Positions 35,230 to 48,565 are shown, numbered from the stretch's first letter. The stretch: DNA of 64,000 nt from Tyto alba (GCF_018691265.1 NW_024881282.1:24696899-24760898), one strand, 5' to 3'. Made by a program: numbers and translations. Notes: generated by a model not told the origin, from the sequence alone.

Positions 35230-38119
35230 CTGAAAACTTTGATACAGTCTCTGGATGTAGTCTTTTATTCCAGAAAGAGCTTTTAATGATGAAGTTCCAG
35301 TGTGCCAGGTGTGAGGCTGGTGAGGATGCAACCTACATTACATAGAGTTGGAACTGATTGAAAAGGATGATCACTTTTGTCCTTTTCCCCTCTTCTTTTT
35401 GGGATGGAGAGTTTGAAAGTCCTTTCTGGGAAGGGAGGAAAAAATTCTAAACCTGAAACACCCCCATTCCCTTAATGCTTCTGACAAAGTGAAAACCAGG
35501 CCCCTAGAGTACATTTTTAGATGATTTCACAGTTATTCATTGAATCCCTTATTCTCACTAATCTCAACAGGCATCTTCTCCAAGAGATAGCTCTGGCAGG
35601 AATTGAACAGTGTGGGTACAGCTGGTTTTACCCACACATCTGTGAAATCAACTCTTCACATTGACAGGATGGGTGAGGGAGATGTGCTAACTATGCTTCT
35701 GCTTTTGGAAACAGATTCTGAGGCCTATGCTATTTCTTGCATGTTTTCTCAGGGCTCTCTTTAGAGGACCAGTGTTAAAAGTTTTGAAGAGGTTTAGACA
35801 AACTGAAGGTTAAAATGGATAGAAGCATGAAAACATATTATTTTAGAAGAGCTCCACACTGGTAAAGAAGAGTGTTTTTAGCAAAGGAGCAAAAGAAAAG
35901 GTCCAGTAGCAGTGGCAAGGGGCAAACTGCTTTGACCTTGAATTCATATATCATCCTTAATACCATGATTCAAGCAAGTAGGATAAATAACTCCATGCCT
36001 TTTGGACACAGACTGCTGTGCACAGCGGGTACTTTCCAGCAATGCAGATATTCTGTCCAATCTCCCCAGAGACACAAAAGCTTTGGGCAGAGCTCAAACC
36101 CTCTTATAAACAGTCGAGACTCCTTCTTTGGTATTCAGCTTTTTTAGCTGACATCTGTACTAATTTATCTTTTTAAAAGTCTGTTCTGCTGGACTGCTGC
36201 CTACATCTGGAGTGTGGAAAGGAATTACACAGGAGCGCTCTGAACAGATAGATAAGCAAGTGAATTCACCAAAAGCAGAGCCCTTTTTACAACTTCAGCA
36301 TTTCCAAGCACTGTTTGCTGGCAGTGGCAATCATTTCTAATGTACTCCCTGCCTGTAGGTATTGATGTGTTTGTTCTGATTCTCAGTCTTTGTTTAGGGC
36401 TGATTACCGTGATCACTTTTTCTGTTGTAGGTTTGCACATCAGCAGTTTAATTACAAAGACAGTTCTCTCTTAAATGTCAGCTTGCTATATTTTTGCTGT
36501 CCCTGTAGCCGTTAATGACTTTGTACTGATTCACCGGTATGGTTTTACGCAGTAGACCTTGCTATCAACCTTGATGTCAATATTATTTGTCCTTCTCATT
36601 TAAAACAGGAAAAAAGAAAGAGAGCTTCTGCTTTTCCTGCAATACGAAAATGTTTGTGTCATGTTTATGTATGTACATTTACAGTTGTGTGTGAGGAAGA
36701 TACATATTCATGAAAATGGATGACATTTATTTGGATGAATGGCAGTATGTTGCTTAGTGATTCATCAGGTCATGTCACATCTCCACTAAACAACAAGATG
36801 TGATCTGACAACACTATGAATCCTTTTTTATGTGTTTACTGGTTTCTTAGAAGTGCAAGTATTTTTTGTCCTGACCACCAGTAATTAAGTGTGAAATTCT
36901 ATTTAATGCTTTTATTTTCACTGTTTCTGTGGTTGTTATTTAGACTCTCTTCAGTTTGTCATCATTGTCCTTATCTCAGATATCCCAGAAGACAACACTC
37001 TCAGTTGCTCCAAGTGTGAATTACAGCTATGTGAAATTAAAAATACTATCATTTTTATCATGTTAGGTTTTGTGCCCTTCAAGATCTCATCACTTACACA
37101 TCAATGCTAAGCAGTGACAGCCATTCACTGTGCTGTGTCGATTCACTTATCAAATGACAGATATTTTTAGTTTGGGTCATGGTTTATTAGGTAAAAATAA
37201 CTGTGCTTTCATTATGACCCAGACTGTAAAGGAACTAGTGACCCCAGTCAGTAGACAATGCAGGTAGCCAAACATGCTACTCCTGTGATCCATTTGGTCT
37301 TTCTTCCAAGCCACCCCTTCTCAAAAACTGGAAGATAACTTTCCAAGATGGGCATTTTCCTCTTTGTACAAGCAACAGGCCATGTACCTTTTGGAGTGAA
37401 CAGTTGACTCAGATGCTACTCAACCTTTTGGGTGTCCTCCACAGCATCTGCAGAAATGTCTTGTGACTCACAGGAGTGACTCCAGAGTACATCCATCCAC
37501 TGGCTTGAAACCTTTTGAAAGTGGAGATCCTATAGTGTGGACAATTTGGTAGGAAAGCTTATATAGCTCTAACTTGCTCAGAAATTTCCAGTTGTCTGCC
37601 TCTTCCTTCCTCTGTGCTGTCCTGAGTGTCATGACCACATAAGTGCTGTTTCTCTGCAATGGAGGGAGACCTGCATGGGGACACCCACCTGCTCTTCATA
37701 GCTCATGGGTTTTACAGGAGCCCCCTTTGCTTTATGTCTCGTGTGGCATGGAAAAGTTGAGAAAGAAGAATGAATGTTTCATGTTTGGGGTCTGTTTGGG
37801 TCACTTGGCCAGAAGACAGTTTTTCATCTTAACTGAGGCTAAGAAAAAGGTAAATATTAATTCCAGGTGGCATGCCGTTGAACTGTTCATAGCATAGGGA
37901 TGTGGCTAAAAATAAAATTGCTGCCTTCCAGTAAAAAAAATTATTAATAAAAGTTTTGAAGGGCAGGAGTAACCATTAACTAAGCTGGCACCTCCCCAGC
38001 CTTTGCTTGCACAGTTCCAGTATGGTGCAGTTTTGGTTCTGGTCAGGCTTTCTGAGCATTACTGGAGTATAAAAGTCACCTAAATCAGAAACAAATTAGG
38101 CAGCTTCTGCCTGCTTAAA
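35230..38119. other. Single-copy AT-rich DNA
   Basis: No gene, RNA or mobile element recognised. Open frames stay below 95 codons. Confidence 0.55.
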
Positions 38120-38256
38120 AAATAGAATAGGATCATAGAATAATAGAAACATAGAATGGTTTTGGTTGGGAAGGATGTCAGAGATCGCCTAGTTCCAGCC
38201 CCTCTGCCACAGGCAGGGACACCTTTCACTACATCAGGTTGCTTAAAGCCCCATCA
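38120..38256 (-). mobile_element. CR1 LINE 3' tail fragment
   Basis: On the plus strand it begins with reversed octamer repeats (AATAGAATAGGATCATAGAA, TAATAGAAACATAGAATGG). It then runs TTTTGGTTGGGAAGGATGTC, CTCTGCCACAGGCAGGGACA, CCTTTCACTACATCAGGTTG and CTTAAAGCCCCATC, the antisense avian CR1 tail. It stops abruptly (5' truncation). Confidence 0.92.
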
Positions 38257-39496
38257 GAATCAGCTGTCCTATAAGAAGAAATTAAAATTCACTTGAAAAC
38301 GGGGCAATTTCATATTTCTTTCAAATGTGCAAACATTGGCATTGCTCTTAGATGGTGCCATCTGTATGGGTGATAGGCAATACATTTGTATTAGTAGCTG
38401 CCAACATGATTTCAGTGCTGTGGTCTGTACCACTTATCTCGCACACTCATGTGTGCCACTGTGTGAAGCCGATCCAGGTATAGTGAGTCTACTGTGCCTT
38501 CGTCACATCTCCCCCACCTCCCTGCAGCTGGGTCCCCTGCTGCAGTCTGTGAAGGCCAGGGATGGTGGCAACTGCCCTGAGCGTAACTTGTGTTGGGGGG
38601 GGGGGGCAAGGATCAGGTGGGGAATCAACTCCAATGGGTGGCAAAGCCATCCTGCAGCCTCACTGACCCTGCTCTGAAAAGGTTAATAATTACAAGGTGG
38701 TTGATGTCATACCTTGAAGGGGAACAGTGCTGCGAGTGCGTCAAACATCACGGTGCGGCAGCACTTTCCACATGCTCCCAGAAGCAATCACTGCTTCCTG
38801 GCCCTCCCTCACCCCCCCAACAATGTTTCAGGAGAGCTCACTGCCATTTGGCTTCCTCGGTGCAGCACAAGCAAATAGCTTCTTGTGGGGAGGTGCCATT
38901 TTTTATGTGTACCCTCCCTGAAAAAAACATTCTAAGTAGAGAATTGCTTGTTGTGTCTCATGTCTTTTACAAGGTTGTGTTCACTGCACCGTGCCTCTGA
39001 AGAAAATCAGGAAATAAATGTATTGGGTGCCTAAGCCTTGCTACGCAGTGTTATAAATCTGAGGGCATCTGTCTCTCCGCACAAATCAGAGGGGAAATCT
39101 AGTGCAATGATGCTCAACTTGCCATAACCTCTCCTTCCTGCTTTCCTCACCTTCTCTTCTTTTCAAAAGATGAAAAGTAAAATCCTGACTAATTTTAAAA
39201 CTAATTTTTTAAAATAGCTCCTTAAACAGGCTCTGTTGGGCTCCATTTACTAAAGTCCTATATCGCATACTTATCCCTTCTCAATTTAGCCCACTGAATG
39301 AAAGTCTTCAAGGAAGTATAAACTGAAGTAATTTATATGCTGGAAACTGATGCAATTTATATGTGGTAGGAAGCTCTAAGTTGTTCCATCATGGATTCAA
39401 TTCTACATTTATTTCTAGAGTTCAGAATATACATCTAAGGGGGGAGGGTGAGGAATCCAGACTTTGGTCTTTTACACCTGTAATAGCTCATAAAGG
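38257..39496. other. Single-copy DNA with a G12 run
   Basis: Mixed composition. A 12-nt G run lies at 38595-38606. The open frames around 38327-39000 (up to 136 codons) are in a modestly GC-rich part and match no protein I know. Confidence 0.55.
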
Positions 39497-39580
39497 ACTG
39501 GATTGGATTGGATCGGATCAGATTGGATTGGTTTGGATCGGGTTGGATTGGATTGGATGAGATGGGATTGGATGGGATTG
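39497..39580. repeat. Degenerate GGATT pentamer minisatellite
   Basis: About 16 units of GGATT and close variants (GGATC, AGATT, GGTTT, GGGTT, GGATG, GGGATT) in a row. The drift between units indicates an old array. The regularly spaced GG pairs could in principle form two-tetrad G-quadruplexes on the plus strand. Confidence 0.95.
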
Positions 39581-42500
39581 AGAGTACACAATCATTTTAA
39601 AATACTAGGGTTTATTCTGGAAAAAGAACAAGAACACAGAAGCAGTTGTGTCAGCTGTAATCCAGTTCAGTAGATGTCTGAGTGATGGATGATGCTGCCA
39701 GGTGACAACCCACTAATACTTTACTTATGAAGTGAGAAGAAAATTCTGGGTCCAGTCCTGGTTCCTGAGGCTTGCTGTCTACATCGGTGATATTAAATCA
39801 GTGTCAGGACACAGGCTCCAGCACTTGTAATCACCCATCCTGCTGGGCACAGTCCTTACCACCATTTTATCCAGAGCCAACTTGCACCCTCTTAGACAGG
39901 TCTAGATCTAGTGTGGGCTGGGGACGATTTTCAACAGGCTGCTTGTCTGACACCACTTCATCAGGGAGGCCACGGGAGTTGTAGGGTGGCTGTGGGCTGC
40001 TCCACGGCCAAGGAAAAGTCCTACGCAATTTGCTGGAAAGGATGTAGTTATGGTGTTGGGAGTACATCTGGTTTCTTGGAATAATTTGCAGATTTGCTGT
40101 AATCACCAGTGCAATTAACATCAATTGCAAACTCCTCTGCATTTTCTGGGTTTTACACACTGAAAATGGCTGTCACCATCCATCTTCCATGAGGGAGCAG
40201 CACTTTGATGATCTGACCAGGCCAGGCACAACAACAGCTGTCATGAAAGACAAGCAATCAGCCAAGCTCCTTTGTGGACTTGTTGGGAGAAGATGTTCCT
40301 AGAAGACTCTCCAGTAGCAGGTTTACACAAGGGATTTTATTTCTTTTTGGACTGCCGTGCAAGTTTTAATAAAATGTTCCTCCTGCAAACAGCTTTCTGG
40401 CCAAAAGCGCAACATTCTAGCATCTATTAAAAAGAATTGGTAAGTGAAGGTTTATCACTTCTCCTGGAGCTTTATACTGAAAAGTGTTGAGAAACATTTA
40501 AGAGGTAACAGCAGAAAAAAAAGACATGCTCTGTTTTGTTCAGCAGCAGAAAAAGCTGCATGGATGCTACTGCTTGTGCTTCAGGCTGGACTGGTCCCTC
40601 TGTCTAAATTCACCCTGGACCAAAACTTTTTATTTGTCTGGACAATTTCAAACCTGGAAGGAGGAGGATGAAATTGGGCAGATGAACAAAGGACCATTAC
40701 TTGATGAATAAGGCAGTTCCAATGTTAAAACTGTTTTACTTGTCACCTATTTACCAATTAGATGTGTTGGTCAGCCACCAACTGCTGCATGCTGCATATT
40801 GGCACTTCTTGTCCAGGTGCGAAAGCAGCTCCCTCTGGGACTGCTGATTTGCAAAAGGTTTTCTGTGAATTATATCAATGTGAACAACACACAGGGATTT
40901 TGGAGAAAATGTATGTATTTTAAACTAACTTTCTTGTCTTATTTTTGTGAGCTGAGAACCCTTCTACAACTTTAGTGTCACAGCATTTGCTTTTGGTTAT
41001 TTATCCTGGAGGAACAAGCCGATTAAAAGCCACACTGAAGTCCCAAAGCTCTCTGTCCTGTGCTCAAATCTTTATGAATACTACATTGCCTCTCAGATGT
41101 ATCACCCTACTGTTTCAGTTGCTAGGAAATACATTTTCATTTAATTTCTAAGAAGAACAAATAGTTAATGGAGATTAATTGGATGAGACAGAAGCAATTA
41201 ATTTAAACATCCAAGAATTCAGAGGTCTGTTAGAGCAAGGATGTTGGTTGTAGCTCGTAACATTTTGCAAGTTTGCAATTAGGATAAGACAAAATTATAC
41301 GAATTCAAAAAGATCTTATTCTTGGATCAGCAGGTAATTTTTTAATCCCATACACAACTGTAAAAAACCTTTTTGATATAATCCCTCAGGAGGGATGACT
41401 TCCCATCTCTTGTGTATGTGTAGACAACTAAACACAAACACATGCACTTTTATCCTTAATGGGACTTGCTGTTTTTATGAAACCCAGAGCTGCTTTTGCT
41501 GCAGCCTGGGGCCTGCTAGGCTGTGCCCAGCAAGCTGCCAAGGATGGAAAGGTCTCAAAGGGTGGTAAGGCTCTATCTCCACACCTTTCCTTTAGTAAGG
41601 AATGTGGTGGCGGAATAGCACTAAGAGATGGACGTGGTCTGAATCCTTCCCTACCTACCAAACCTGCTCATAGGAAAGCCAGTGCTTCAGTCTGGGAGGA
41701 AGCAGCACTGCCTTGAATGCCTCTCCCTCCACCACTGTCTTTTCCCAAAGAAGAGTCTCGAGCACAGCAGCACTGTGGTGCTCCTTGTGCTTCTTGGTTG
41801 GTCCTGGTGGGTCTGAGGGGCAAGATGGGTCCTGCCAGTGTGGCCCCCCATGAGGTGTATAGAAGGCCAGTTCATTTGTCCTGATTAACTTGGTTGTGAG
41901 CCTGAGGTTAGGAAAACCTCCTGCTGCAGGATATTGTATTCTCATGGCAGTGTCTCCTTGGGGTGAGGAGGAAGCCATGCACCACTGAGTCTCATTCCAC
42001 TGTTGGCCATGTGAGTGTCTGGGTGAAATGAAACTGCATTAGTAACAAGCAACATTAATCTCTTTAATCTGTGTCTTTGCTTTGTGGCATTAACAGGTAC
42101 GTATTTTATTAAAACCAGAGTATCTCAGTGACAGGAAGAGGGATGAAATTAGTCTCACTGACTGTAGCTTAACTTGGGATAGCTGGTACATATATTGCCC
42201 TCAGGTGTCTACACACTCCCAGGTCATGGATGTCTGACTGCTCAGAAATCAGGTACAGAGCTCCTCAGTTTGGTATTTTAAGGGAAATCATCACTGACTT
42301 TGGATGTCTTAGTCCATAAATTTGAATCCTGAGAATCTGTTTCAGAAGAAACTCAGACATCCATGTAATTGGAGCCAATAATTTTGACAGCCTTTCCAAA
42401 CTGAGCTGCACTTATTTGGCACTCAGAGCACATCCCATATACCACTGTAATATAAGACAGATACATAAAGGAAAGAAATATGGATCAGGGTAAAATGCAA

Positions 42501-45499
42501 AAATTTGAAAGGAGTTAGTGACAGGGAATGGTGGTAAAGTACTACTGGGGTAACGACATGTCTCTGGAGAGCTGAACTTCAACTGTTTTATAAACAGTGT
42601 GGGAAGGGCAGATATTCACCGATTTCCTGTGCCTACCTTCATATTCATTTACTGATATCTCCCTTTAGATTTGGTTGAGGTTAGAGATTACTTCAAATGT
42701 CTATCTGCTTTCCCAGAATTTATCCCCAAGCATGACTGGAAGTGTCAGTGCAGTAGTATGCCCTGAAGGATTTCTTGCCCATCTCCTTGCAGGTTAAGTT
42801 TGGCAGCATATACCAATTAATGCCTTGGCATTAATGTACTTGGAATTACTGATTACAGTCCTTTCTTAAAAACAGAACTGAAATAGTGTGGGAATATAAA
42901 AAGTTAGTAAGGCTTTTTTCCTCCCTGCTGAGTGAAAAGATATCTTGCAGTTTGAGCACGCACAGCCCAGCAGCCTCCTCTACAGCCTGGAGCAGGGCTG
43001 GGGTACTTAGGAGACTCCTGTGTTCTTTGAAAAGCCCTGTAAACACGTCAAGCTACACCATGGTGAAGTGTGTGGTCAACCTATTATTGCTCTCCATAGG
43101 TCAACAGAGAAACTGTAAACTTTCAAAATTGATGATAAAGGATGGGCTTGTGGCAATGGTGGTGCGCTCTGGTGTGGCAGCTTTGAGTTTTCTCCTCTTT
43201 CAACAGAGACTTCATGTAAAACCACAGATAATTGCCTATGTAATTTACTGTTGGTAATTAATTTGAATAAATTTCATAGGCTTTAGTAGCCCACATGCAA
43301 AATATGAAAAAATGGTACTGCTTTTCTCCTGGCCTTTTTTTGCTTTGCCAATTTAAATTGAAAGCCTTCAGAGCTGGGACCATCTTTGCTATTTATGTAT
43401 ACATGGACTCTCATAAAAGGCTTACAGTCTCAGCTGGGATGCAGAGACATTGCTGCACCACAAATATTTACCAATTATTTACAATAATTATTCCTTCATG
43501 GAGATGTACTGAAACATGGCAAAGACTATTCTGGGAAAGAAAAGCTTGCTATCAGTTGGTTGAATTGTTTGTGCTGGCCTGTGTAACAGTGCAAAGTGGA
43601 ATTATTTTGCTTTACAAAATTGTTCTTGAAACTAAGGAAACTTCAGAGCAGCTGCTGACTTATTGTTAATTTGTTTACTAGTTACATTTTCTGGAATCAA
43701 CAAAGAAAATAAGTTTGGGGAAACTAGAAGACCAAACCAGGCACATTAATTATTTCTCTCTCTTCTCTTTATAACTGAGATACCCTGCATGCCTCAGCAA
43801 ATTATTGCTGAAATATTTCAAGTATTAACATAAAAAACTTTAATTGAAAATATATCTCCTCAGAATTTAAATTCCTCAGCTGTGGGCTCAGACCTCCAAG
43901 ATTTTCATACATATTGCTGAGGGCTAGTGTATTGGGGCATAGAATCTTCTGCAGTGGATGATGCAGGTAATTAATTATATTACTCACTTGTCAGAGTCCC
44001 CTCCCCACTGATCTTGGTAAAGTACCAAAGTAGATATGTTCTTGTCCCAAAGAACCTTCTTTTTATTAGCATGAACTATGTGGAGAGAGAAAAAGAGATG
44101 ACAAATCTGAGCAGAACAACAGCGATATTTTTTTAAGAGAATCCTCACAGTTTGTCTTCATTATCTAATATTTTCCAGTTTTTGTTTATTCTTTACTTCT
44201 GGATTTTCTTAAAGAAACGAGGCTTGTGAACTGATATAATCTTTCCCTCAGTGTCCCTGTTTACAATATCTCAAAGATACCATGTTTCTGAAAGTTTCAG
44301 GAGAACTGAGGAAGTCTGAGAAGAGCAGGGACCTAGTTTTTGTCCCCTGTGAAGAGAAAGGCAGGAACAAGAGAGAGAACCTCAGCGCACAGCTGCTGGG
44401 AAATTTACCATAAAAACATGTCTCAGAAAATCTGTGCATATTTGTGGTAGGTTTTTCAAAGCTCAACAATACATCTGGACATGGAAAGAAAAATGAAAAC
44501 TCCTAATTTTTAACCATTAAAAACTCACTGGCTTTTTTGTTTGCTTGTTTTGTTTTATTTTATTTTATTTAAACTCATAAAAATTTGGATCTGGTTTGGA
44601 GTGAAATTTTAAGGGCTGAGCTCTGAAATGTTCAACAGGGTTCCCAGCAGGAGCTGTTGGGTTCAAACACTGTTGAAAACCCAACTGTTTCAGATGCTCA
44701 AATAGGCACAGATCTGTTCTGAAGTCATTAAGGTGACCAGATGTCCTCATGCATCTGGAATGTAGGGCGTCATCCTGACAGCCCAAAGACTTCTCAAAGG
44801 TTGTTTTAAAGCAGATTTCCCCCATTTTCTTCCTCTATTCCTTAGGAAAAGAGCAAGCAATAGGCATCAGTTCCTAACTGGTCATAACTGAATTGATCTG
44901 CATGATAAAATCTGGCTCAGGAAATATTTCCACAATGAGACCTTTGATCTTACACAGAGGTCTCTCCCTCCAGATGTAATCAAGGCTGAAGCTATGCCCT
45001 AGATGTCCCAATGCTGTTTTTCTCTCTAATTCATGTACTTTAGATGAATATCTTGTAATATCTGAAAAGATACCAGAAAAAGCAGTTGTCAGCAATCAAA
45101 TGGTGTTTTTTCTAATAAAGTTCCTCAGGAATCAATACTAGCCATGCATCTGGCCAACAATTTTATCAGCGTTCTTAAAGAAAACCACAAATAAAATTTA
45201 GATGATTTGTGAAGTACTGCTGATGAAAGCAAGTCAGACACATTCAGCAGTGTGAAGTACATGGTGACTGCAAGAAATGGTCGCTCAAAAACCATGTTTT
45301 CTTCTAGGAAATTCAAGGCTTTGTTTTTTAGCTATTATTACATTTTTCAGGTAGAAATAAGAAAGTTAGACCATTACCTTTATATAGAAATAGGGGCTGT
45401 GAAAACTTTGTGGAAATCATCAAACAGCTGTTAAGGTACAACATTGTGATGAAGAAGGCTAATGCAACTAATGAATGTAGGACAGAGAATGGAAGAACG
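39581..45499. other. Single-copy DNA, no gene recognised
   Basis: A long stretch without recognised mobile elements. Slightly GC-richer at 41.46-41.99 kb, where an ATG-initiated 85-codon frame (41459-41716) and opposing minus-strand frames are open. No protein was recognised, and coding is not supported by splice sites or a promoter. The 123- and 124-codon plus-strand frames at 42886-43257 and 43295-43669 are likewise unrecognised. Confidence 0.5.
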
Positions 45500-45892
45500 A
45501 GGAGGTGATTTTTGTTTTGCATGTGGCATTATTGAGACTGATATGGGAAGACTACATCCTCTGGGCAGTATTCTTAGAGGATCTGCAAAACTGGAAAGCT
45601 CCAGAAAAGAGCATGAGGAAGGGACAAGGGGCTCCACTCACCAGCTTCAGCAAGGGACATTTTGGCTAGTCATAAGAAAATGTTTTTTTGGGGTGGTAGT
45701 GATCAAACACTGGTACAGGCTTTCCAGAGATTTGGTGGGATGTCTGTATTTGGAGATATTTAAGCCTCAGCTGGACACAGCTCTGAGGAGTCTGGTCTCC
45801 CTTTTAAAGGCCACCCTGTCTCACGCAGGGTCTGGAAAAGGGCCCTTTGAGGTCCTTTTCAGTCACAACTTTTCTGTGACACTATGGTCTGT
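45500..45892 (+). mobile_element. Old CR1 LINE relic with end of ORF2
   Basis: The frame 45462-45974 runs through a decayed CR1 ORF2 C-terminus. It shows LVIRKCFFGVVVIKHWYRLS, then YLEIFKPQLDTALRSLVSLL, against the CR1 pattern of IRK-FF, KHWNRLP, LE-FK-RLD-AL. The 3' tail is recognisable to about 45892 (GGTCCTTTTCAGTCACAAC then TTCTGTGACACTATG). The left border is uncertain: 45500-45590 aligns poorly. More diverged than the copy at 19690. Confidence 0.75.
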
Positions 45893-46082
45893 AGCCTGCA
45901 AAAGTGTTTTACACCGAGACATAGAAAAATTCCTGGTCTCAGTATTTAACCAGTTTGTCTTAATGGTCAAATGAACATATCTTCACCGGGAAAATACCTG
46001 ATGTCAAGGATGGGATTTGGTATTATGCAGTTTTAACTTAAGACACCCAAATTTAGGTGTCCATATCAGTGTCTACATATAA

Positions 46083-46087
46083 GCCTG
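46083..46087. repeat. Left 5-bp target-site duplication (one mismatch)
   Basis: GCCTG before the LTR, against GCTTG after it at 47083-47087. A single C/T change since insertion explains the mismatch. Confidence 0.75.
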
Positions 46088-46276
46088 TGTCGTGGTTTGT
46101 GCTCAGAAGGCAACTGAGCACCATGCAGCTGCTCACTTCCCCCTTCCCCCTCAGGACCAGGAAGGAGGAAATAAAGCAAAAGGCTCAGGAATCTAGATGA
46201 GAACAGGGAGGGATGACTCACCCATTACTGTCACAGGCAAAAGACAGATTTGTTAGAGGAAGAAAAAGAACATCAA

Positions 46277-46282
46277 TTTAAT
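46277..46282 (-). terminator. LTR polyadenylation signal variant ATTAAA
   Basis: ATTAAA on the minus strand, aligned with AATAAA of the sister LTR and followed by a T-rich stretch (TTGATGTTCTTTTTC). ATTAAA is the commonest functional variant of the signal. Confidence 0.55.
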
Positions 46283-46910
46283 TCAGACACGAACAACAAC
46301 AGCACTTAACAGACAGCCTAGGACAGTAAGAAGCATTACTGCATTTTAAAAACACCTCCCTCCACCCCTCCCTTCTTTCTGGGCTCAGCTTTGCTCCCAA
46401 TTTCTCTACCTCCTCCCCCACAGCAGTCCAGGAATGGGGGGTTACAGTCAGTCCTGCTACTTCTTCCTCCTCAGTGGGGCAACTCCTTGCATTCTTCCCC
46501 TGCTCCAGCGTGGTCCCCCTCTCATGAGACAGTCCTCCATGAACTCTCTCTTACATGAGTCCTTCCCACAGGCTGCATCTGTTCCTGTGCTCCTGCATGG
46601 GTCACCCCCACATGTTGCAGTCCTCCCAGCACTGAACTACAACAGTTGGGACTTCTTCCCACAGAGTTCCAGCCTTATTCAGGCGCAATCACCCGCTCTG
46701 GTGTGGGCTCCTCCACAGGCTGCAGGCTGGCATCTGCTCCACCATGGACCTCCATGGGTGAAAGGGTGGGCAGTCCGTGCTGTCTCACCACGGGCTGCAG
46801 GAGTGGTCCCTCCCTTTCCTCATCCTTTCTTCCACTAACCTTGGTGTTCAATAGGTGTCCTCCTACCAACTCCTCTTCACATCTCCAACTCCTCCTCCCA
46901 GGTTCCCCTT

Positions 46911-46918
46911 CTTAAATA
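46911..46918 (-). promoter_or_regulatory. LTR TATA box
   Basis: TATTTAAG on the minus strand followed by AAGGGGAAC, conserved with 17023-17030 of the sister LTR. Confidence 0.7.
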
Positions 46919-47082
46919 TGTTGTGACAGAGACGCAGCCACTGTCGCTAATTGGCTCGGCCTTGGCCACAGGTGGGTCTGACTTGAAGCCAGGGGAGCTT
47001 TGAGAAGCTTCTCACAGGGGTACACCACTGCATCCCCCTCCCCTGCTACCAACAACCCCACCACACACACAAACCCAGAACA

Positions 47083-47087
47083 GCTTG
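47083..47087. repeat. Right 5-bp target-site duplication (one mismatch)
   Basis: GCTTG directly after the LTR, partner of GCCTG at 46083-46087. Confidence 0.75.
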
Positions 47088-48565
47088 CTATCACCAGTCA
47101 TCACCAGTGATAACAGAAGAGGTCTAGAAATATGGGTCAAATGTGGGTGGCTGCTTGCAAGTGTTTAAAGTTTGCTGGGGTTAAATTTTACCCTAAAATG
47201 CTCCTCAGTCTGGTAGAAAATTCAAAAGAGCTGTTGTGTGGAAGCGGAAGCCATTTAAACTGGAAAAAAGGAACATATTTTTAACAGGAAGGATGATTAC
47301 CCCTTGGAGTCAGTTCACCATGTCTTATATCCTCAGCTCAAAACTGGACTTTTTTAGGAAAGAAATACATCAAATAAATCAAACTTCCTTGTTTGATAAC
47401 AAGAATCAACGCTGACACACTGTCATTAGTGACATTACTGTCCACTGCACCTTGATGCAATTTGCCTGCTGTCTGGTCAAAGAGGCTATGACACATTTTA
47501 TGCCTGGTGGGAAATTTCATTCCAGTAGACAAATCACAGTATGCAGTTATGACTTTGTTTTACCAATTAACAGAAACCAGGACAAGGCTATGGAGATTTG
47601 AAAGGTAAAAACACGGAGATTTCTCCCTAAGAAAGCACAAATATCTGATCTGGTAAATGATATTAATGTGTTGGGTAAGATACTCAAACTCGTGACCAGA
47701 ATATCCTTGCCTCCTATGTCCACCTAAAACATGGATTACAAACTCTTTAGAGAAGGGACCAGCCTTCTCAGTGCTGGATCCACTTGTGGAACGGTGCTAT
47801 CATAAATAATAATCATTCCAGATGCAAATTCATTGACTTCAAATGGCCATGTGGCCTTGACTGCAAGCTTTATAATCCAGTATTCTGACTCCGTCAGTGG
47901 CCAAAACCTGGCTTCATGGGAATGTGTAAATATTGTAATGCCCCACACAGGAAGGCATAAATTCTATAAATTTAACTTTTGATTATATAAATTAATCTTG
48001 TGGCAGAGTCTCTTTTTAGTTCCAGTAATTTTGTGTCTTATGCCCCAGAGCATGATAACTCCTACATCTTTCAAAAAAAAAAATCTGTCTGATATAGATA
48101 TGGATATTCTAATTAATTCAATACACCTCTAATCTTATTATATTTTTAAAATCTAATAAATTGTTTTCCTCCTTAACAACTGCTGACAAATTCCCCAGTT
48201 TAATTATGATAAACTATTTCTTATATCAATACAAATGTGATGCCTTTCAATGATATTAGAATACCTCTTAATTTTGATCTTGGAAGGAGTCCTGCTTTCC
48301 CTTCTCTTTTCCCTTCATTTTTTTTTGCATTGGATATCTGCCAATATTCTATCAAATGGTAGAATTTAGGCATGACAGACATCTTCAATAAAGTTCAGGG
48401 GTTGGTGCTGTGCAAGCCCAGAGACAAATCTGATTTAATCCTTCCTGTCTCATGCAGGTGTGGATATTTGTAACACTCAGCTCTCGCAGGAAGCTTTTTG
48501 TCAGCAGACCTTGGAGCAGTTTAAAAATGATTTTTTTGCCATCTCCTCTATTCCTGTTTCACATA
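47088..48565. other. Single-copy AT-rich DNA
   Basis: No gene or mobile element recognised. A self-complementary TTGACTTCAAATGGCCATGTG stretch (47831-47851) is short and unassigned. Confidence 0.55.

Larger units (their letters stand above)
46088..47082 (-). mobile_element. Solo LTR, same ERVL-type family, opposite orientation
   Basis: On the plus strand it starts TGTCGTGGTTT and ends AAACCCAGAACA. It is bounded by GCCTG (46083-46087) and GCTTG (47083-47087), a 5-bp duplication with one transition. Its reverse complement matches the LTR at 16867 through the start (TGTTCTGGGTTTG), a TGTGAGAAGCTTCTC segment and the TATTTAAGAAGGG promoter, and also at the far end (GAAGCATT and TGAGCACCATGCAG-like parts). 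Transcription sense is minus: TATA box at 46918-46911 and variant ATTAAA at 46282-46277. The 134-codon plus-strand frame at 46434-46838 is a by-product of its pyrimidine-rich antisense body. No retroviral genes are adjacent. Confidence 0.92.

Noticed and set aside
41459..41716. ATG-started 85-codon frame rich in Ala/Gly/Lys
   Set aside because: Opposing frames are equally open, the start context is poor (T at -3), and no homologue is recognised.
45462..45974. 170-codon plus-strand open frame as a host gene
   Set aside because: Its second half is the CR1 ORF2 C-terminus (KHWYRLS, LEIFKPQLDTAL) in a decayed LINE copy.
46434..46838. 134-codon plus-strand open frame
   Set aside because: It lies entirely inside the minus-strand LTR, antisense to it, in pyrimidine-rich repeat sequence.
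16867..47082. A complete provirus between the two ERVL-type LTRs
   Set aside because: The LTRs are in opposite orientation with different target-site duplications, and no gag, pol or env sequence lies between them.
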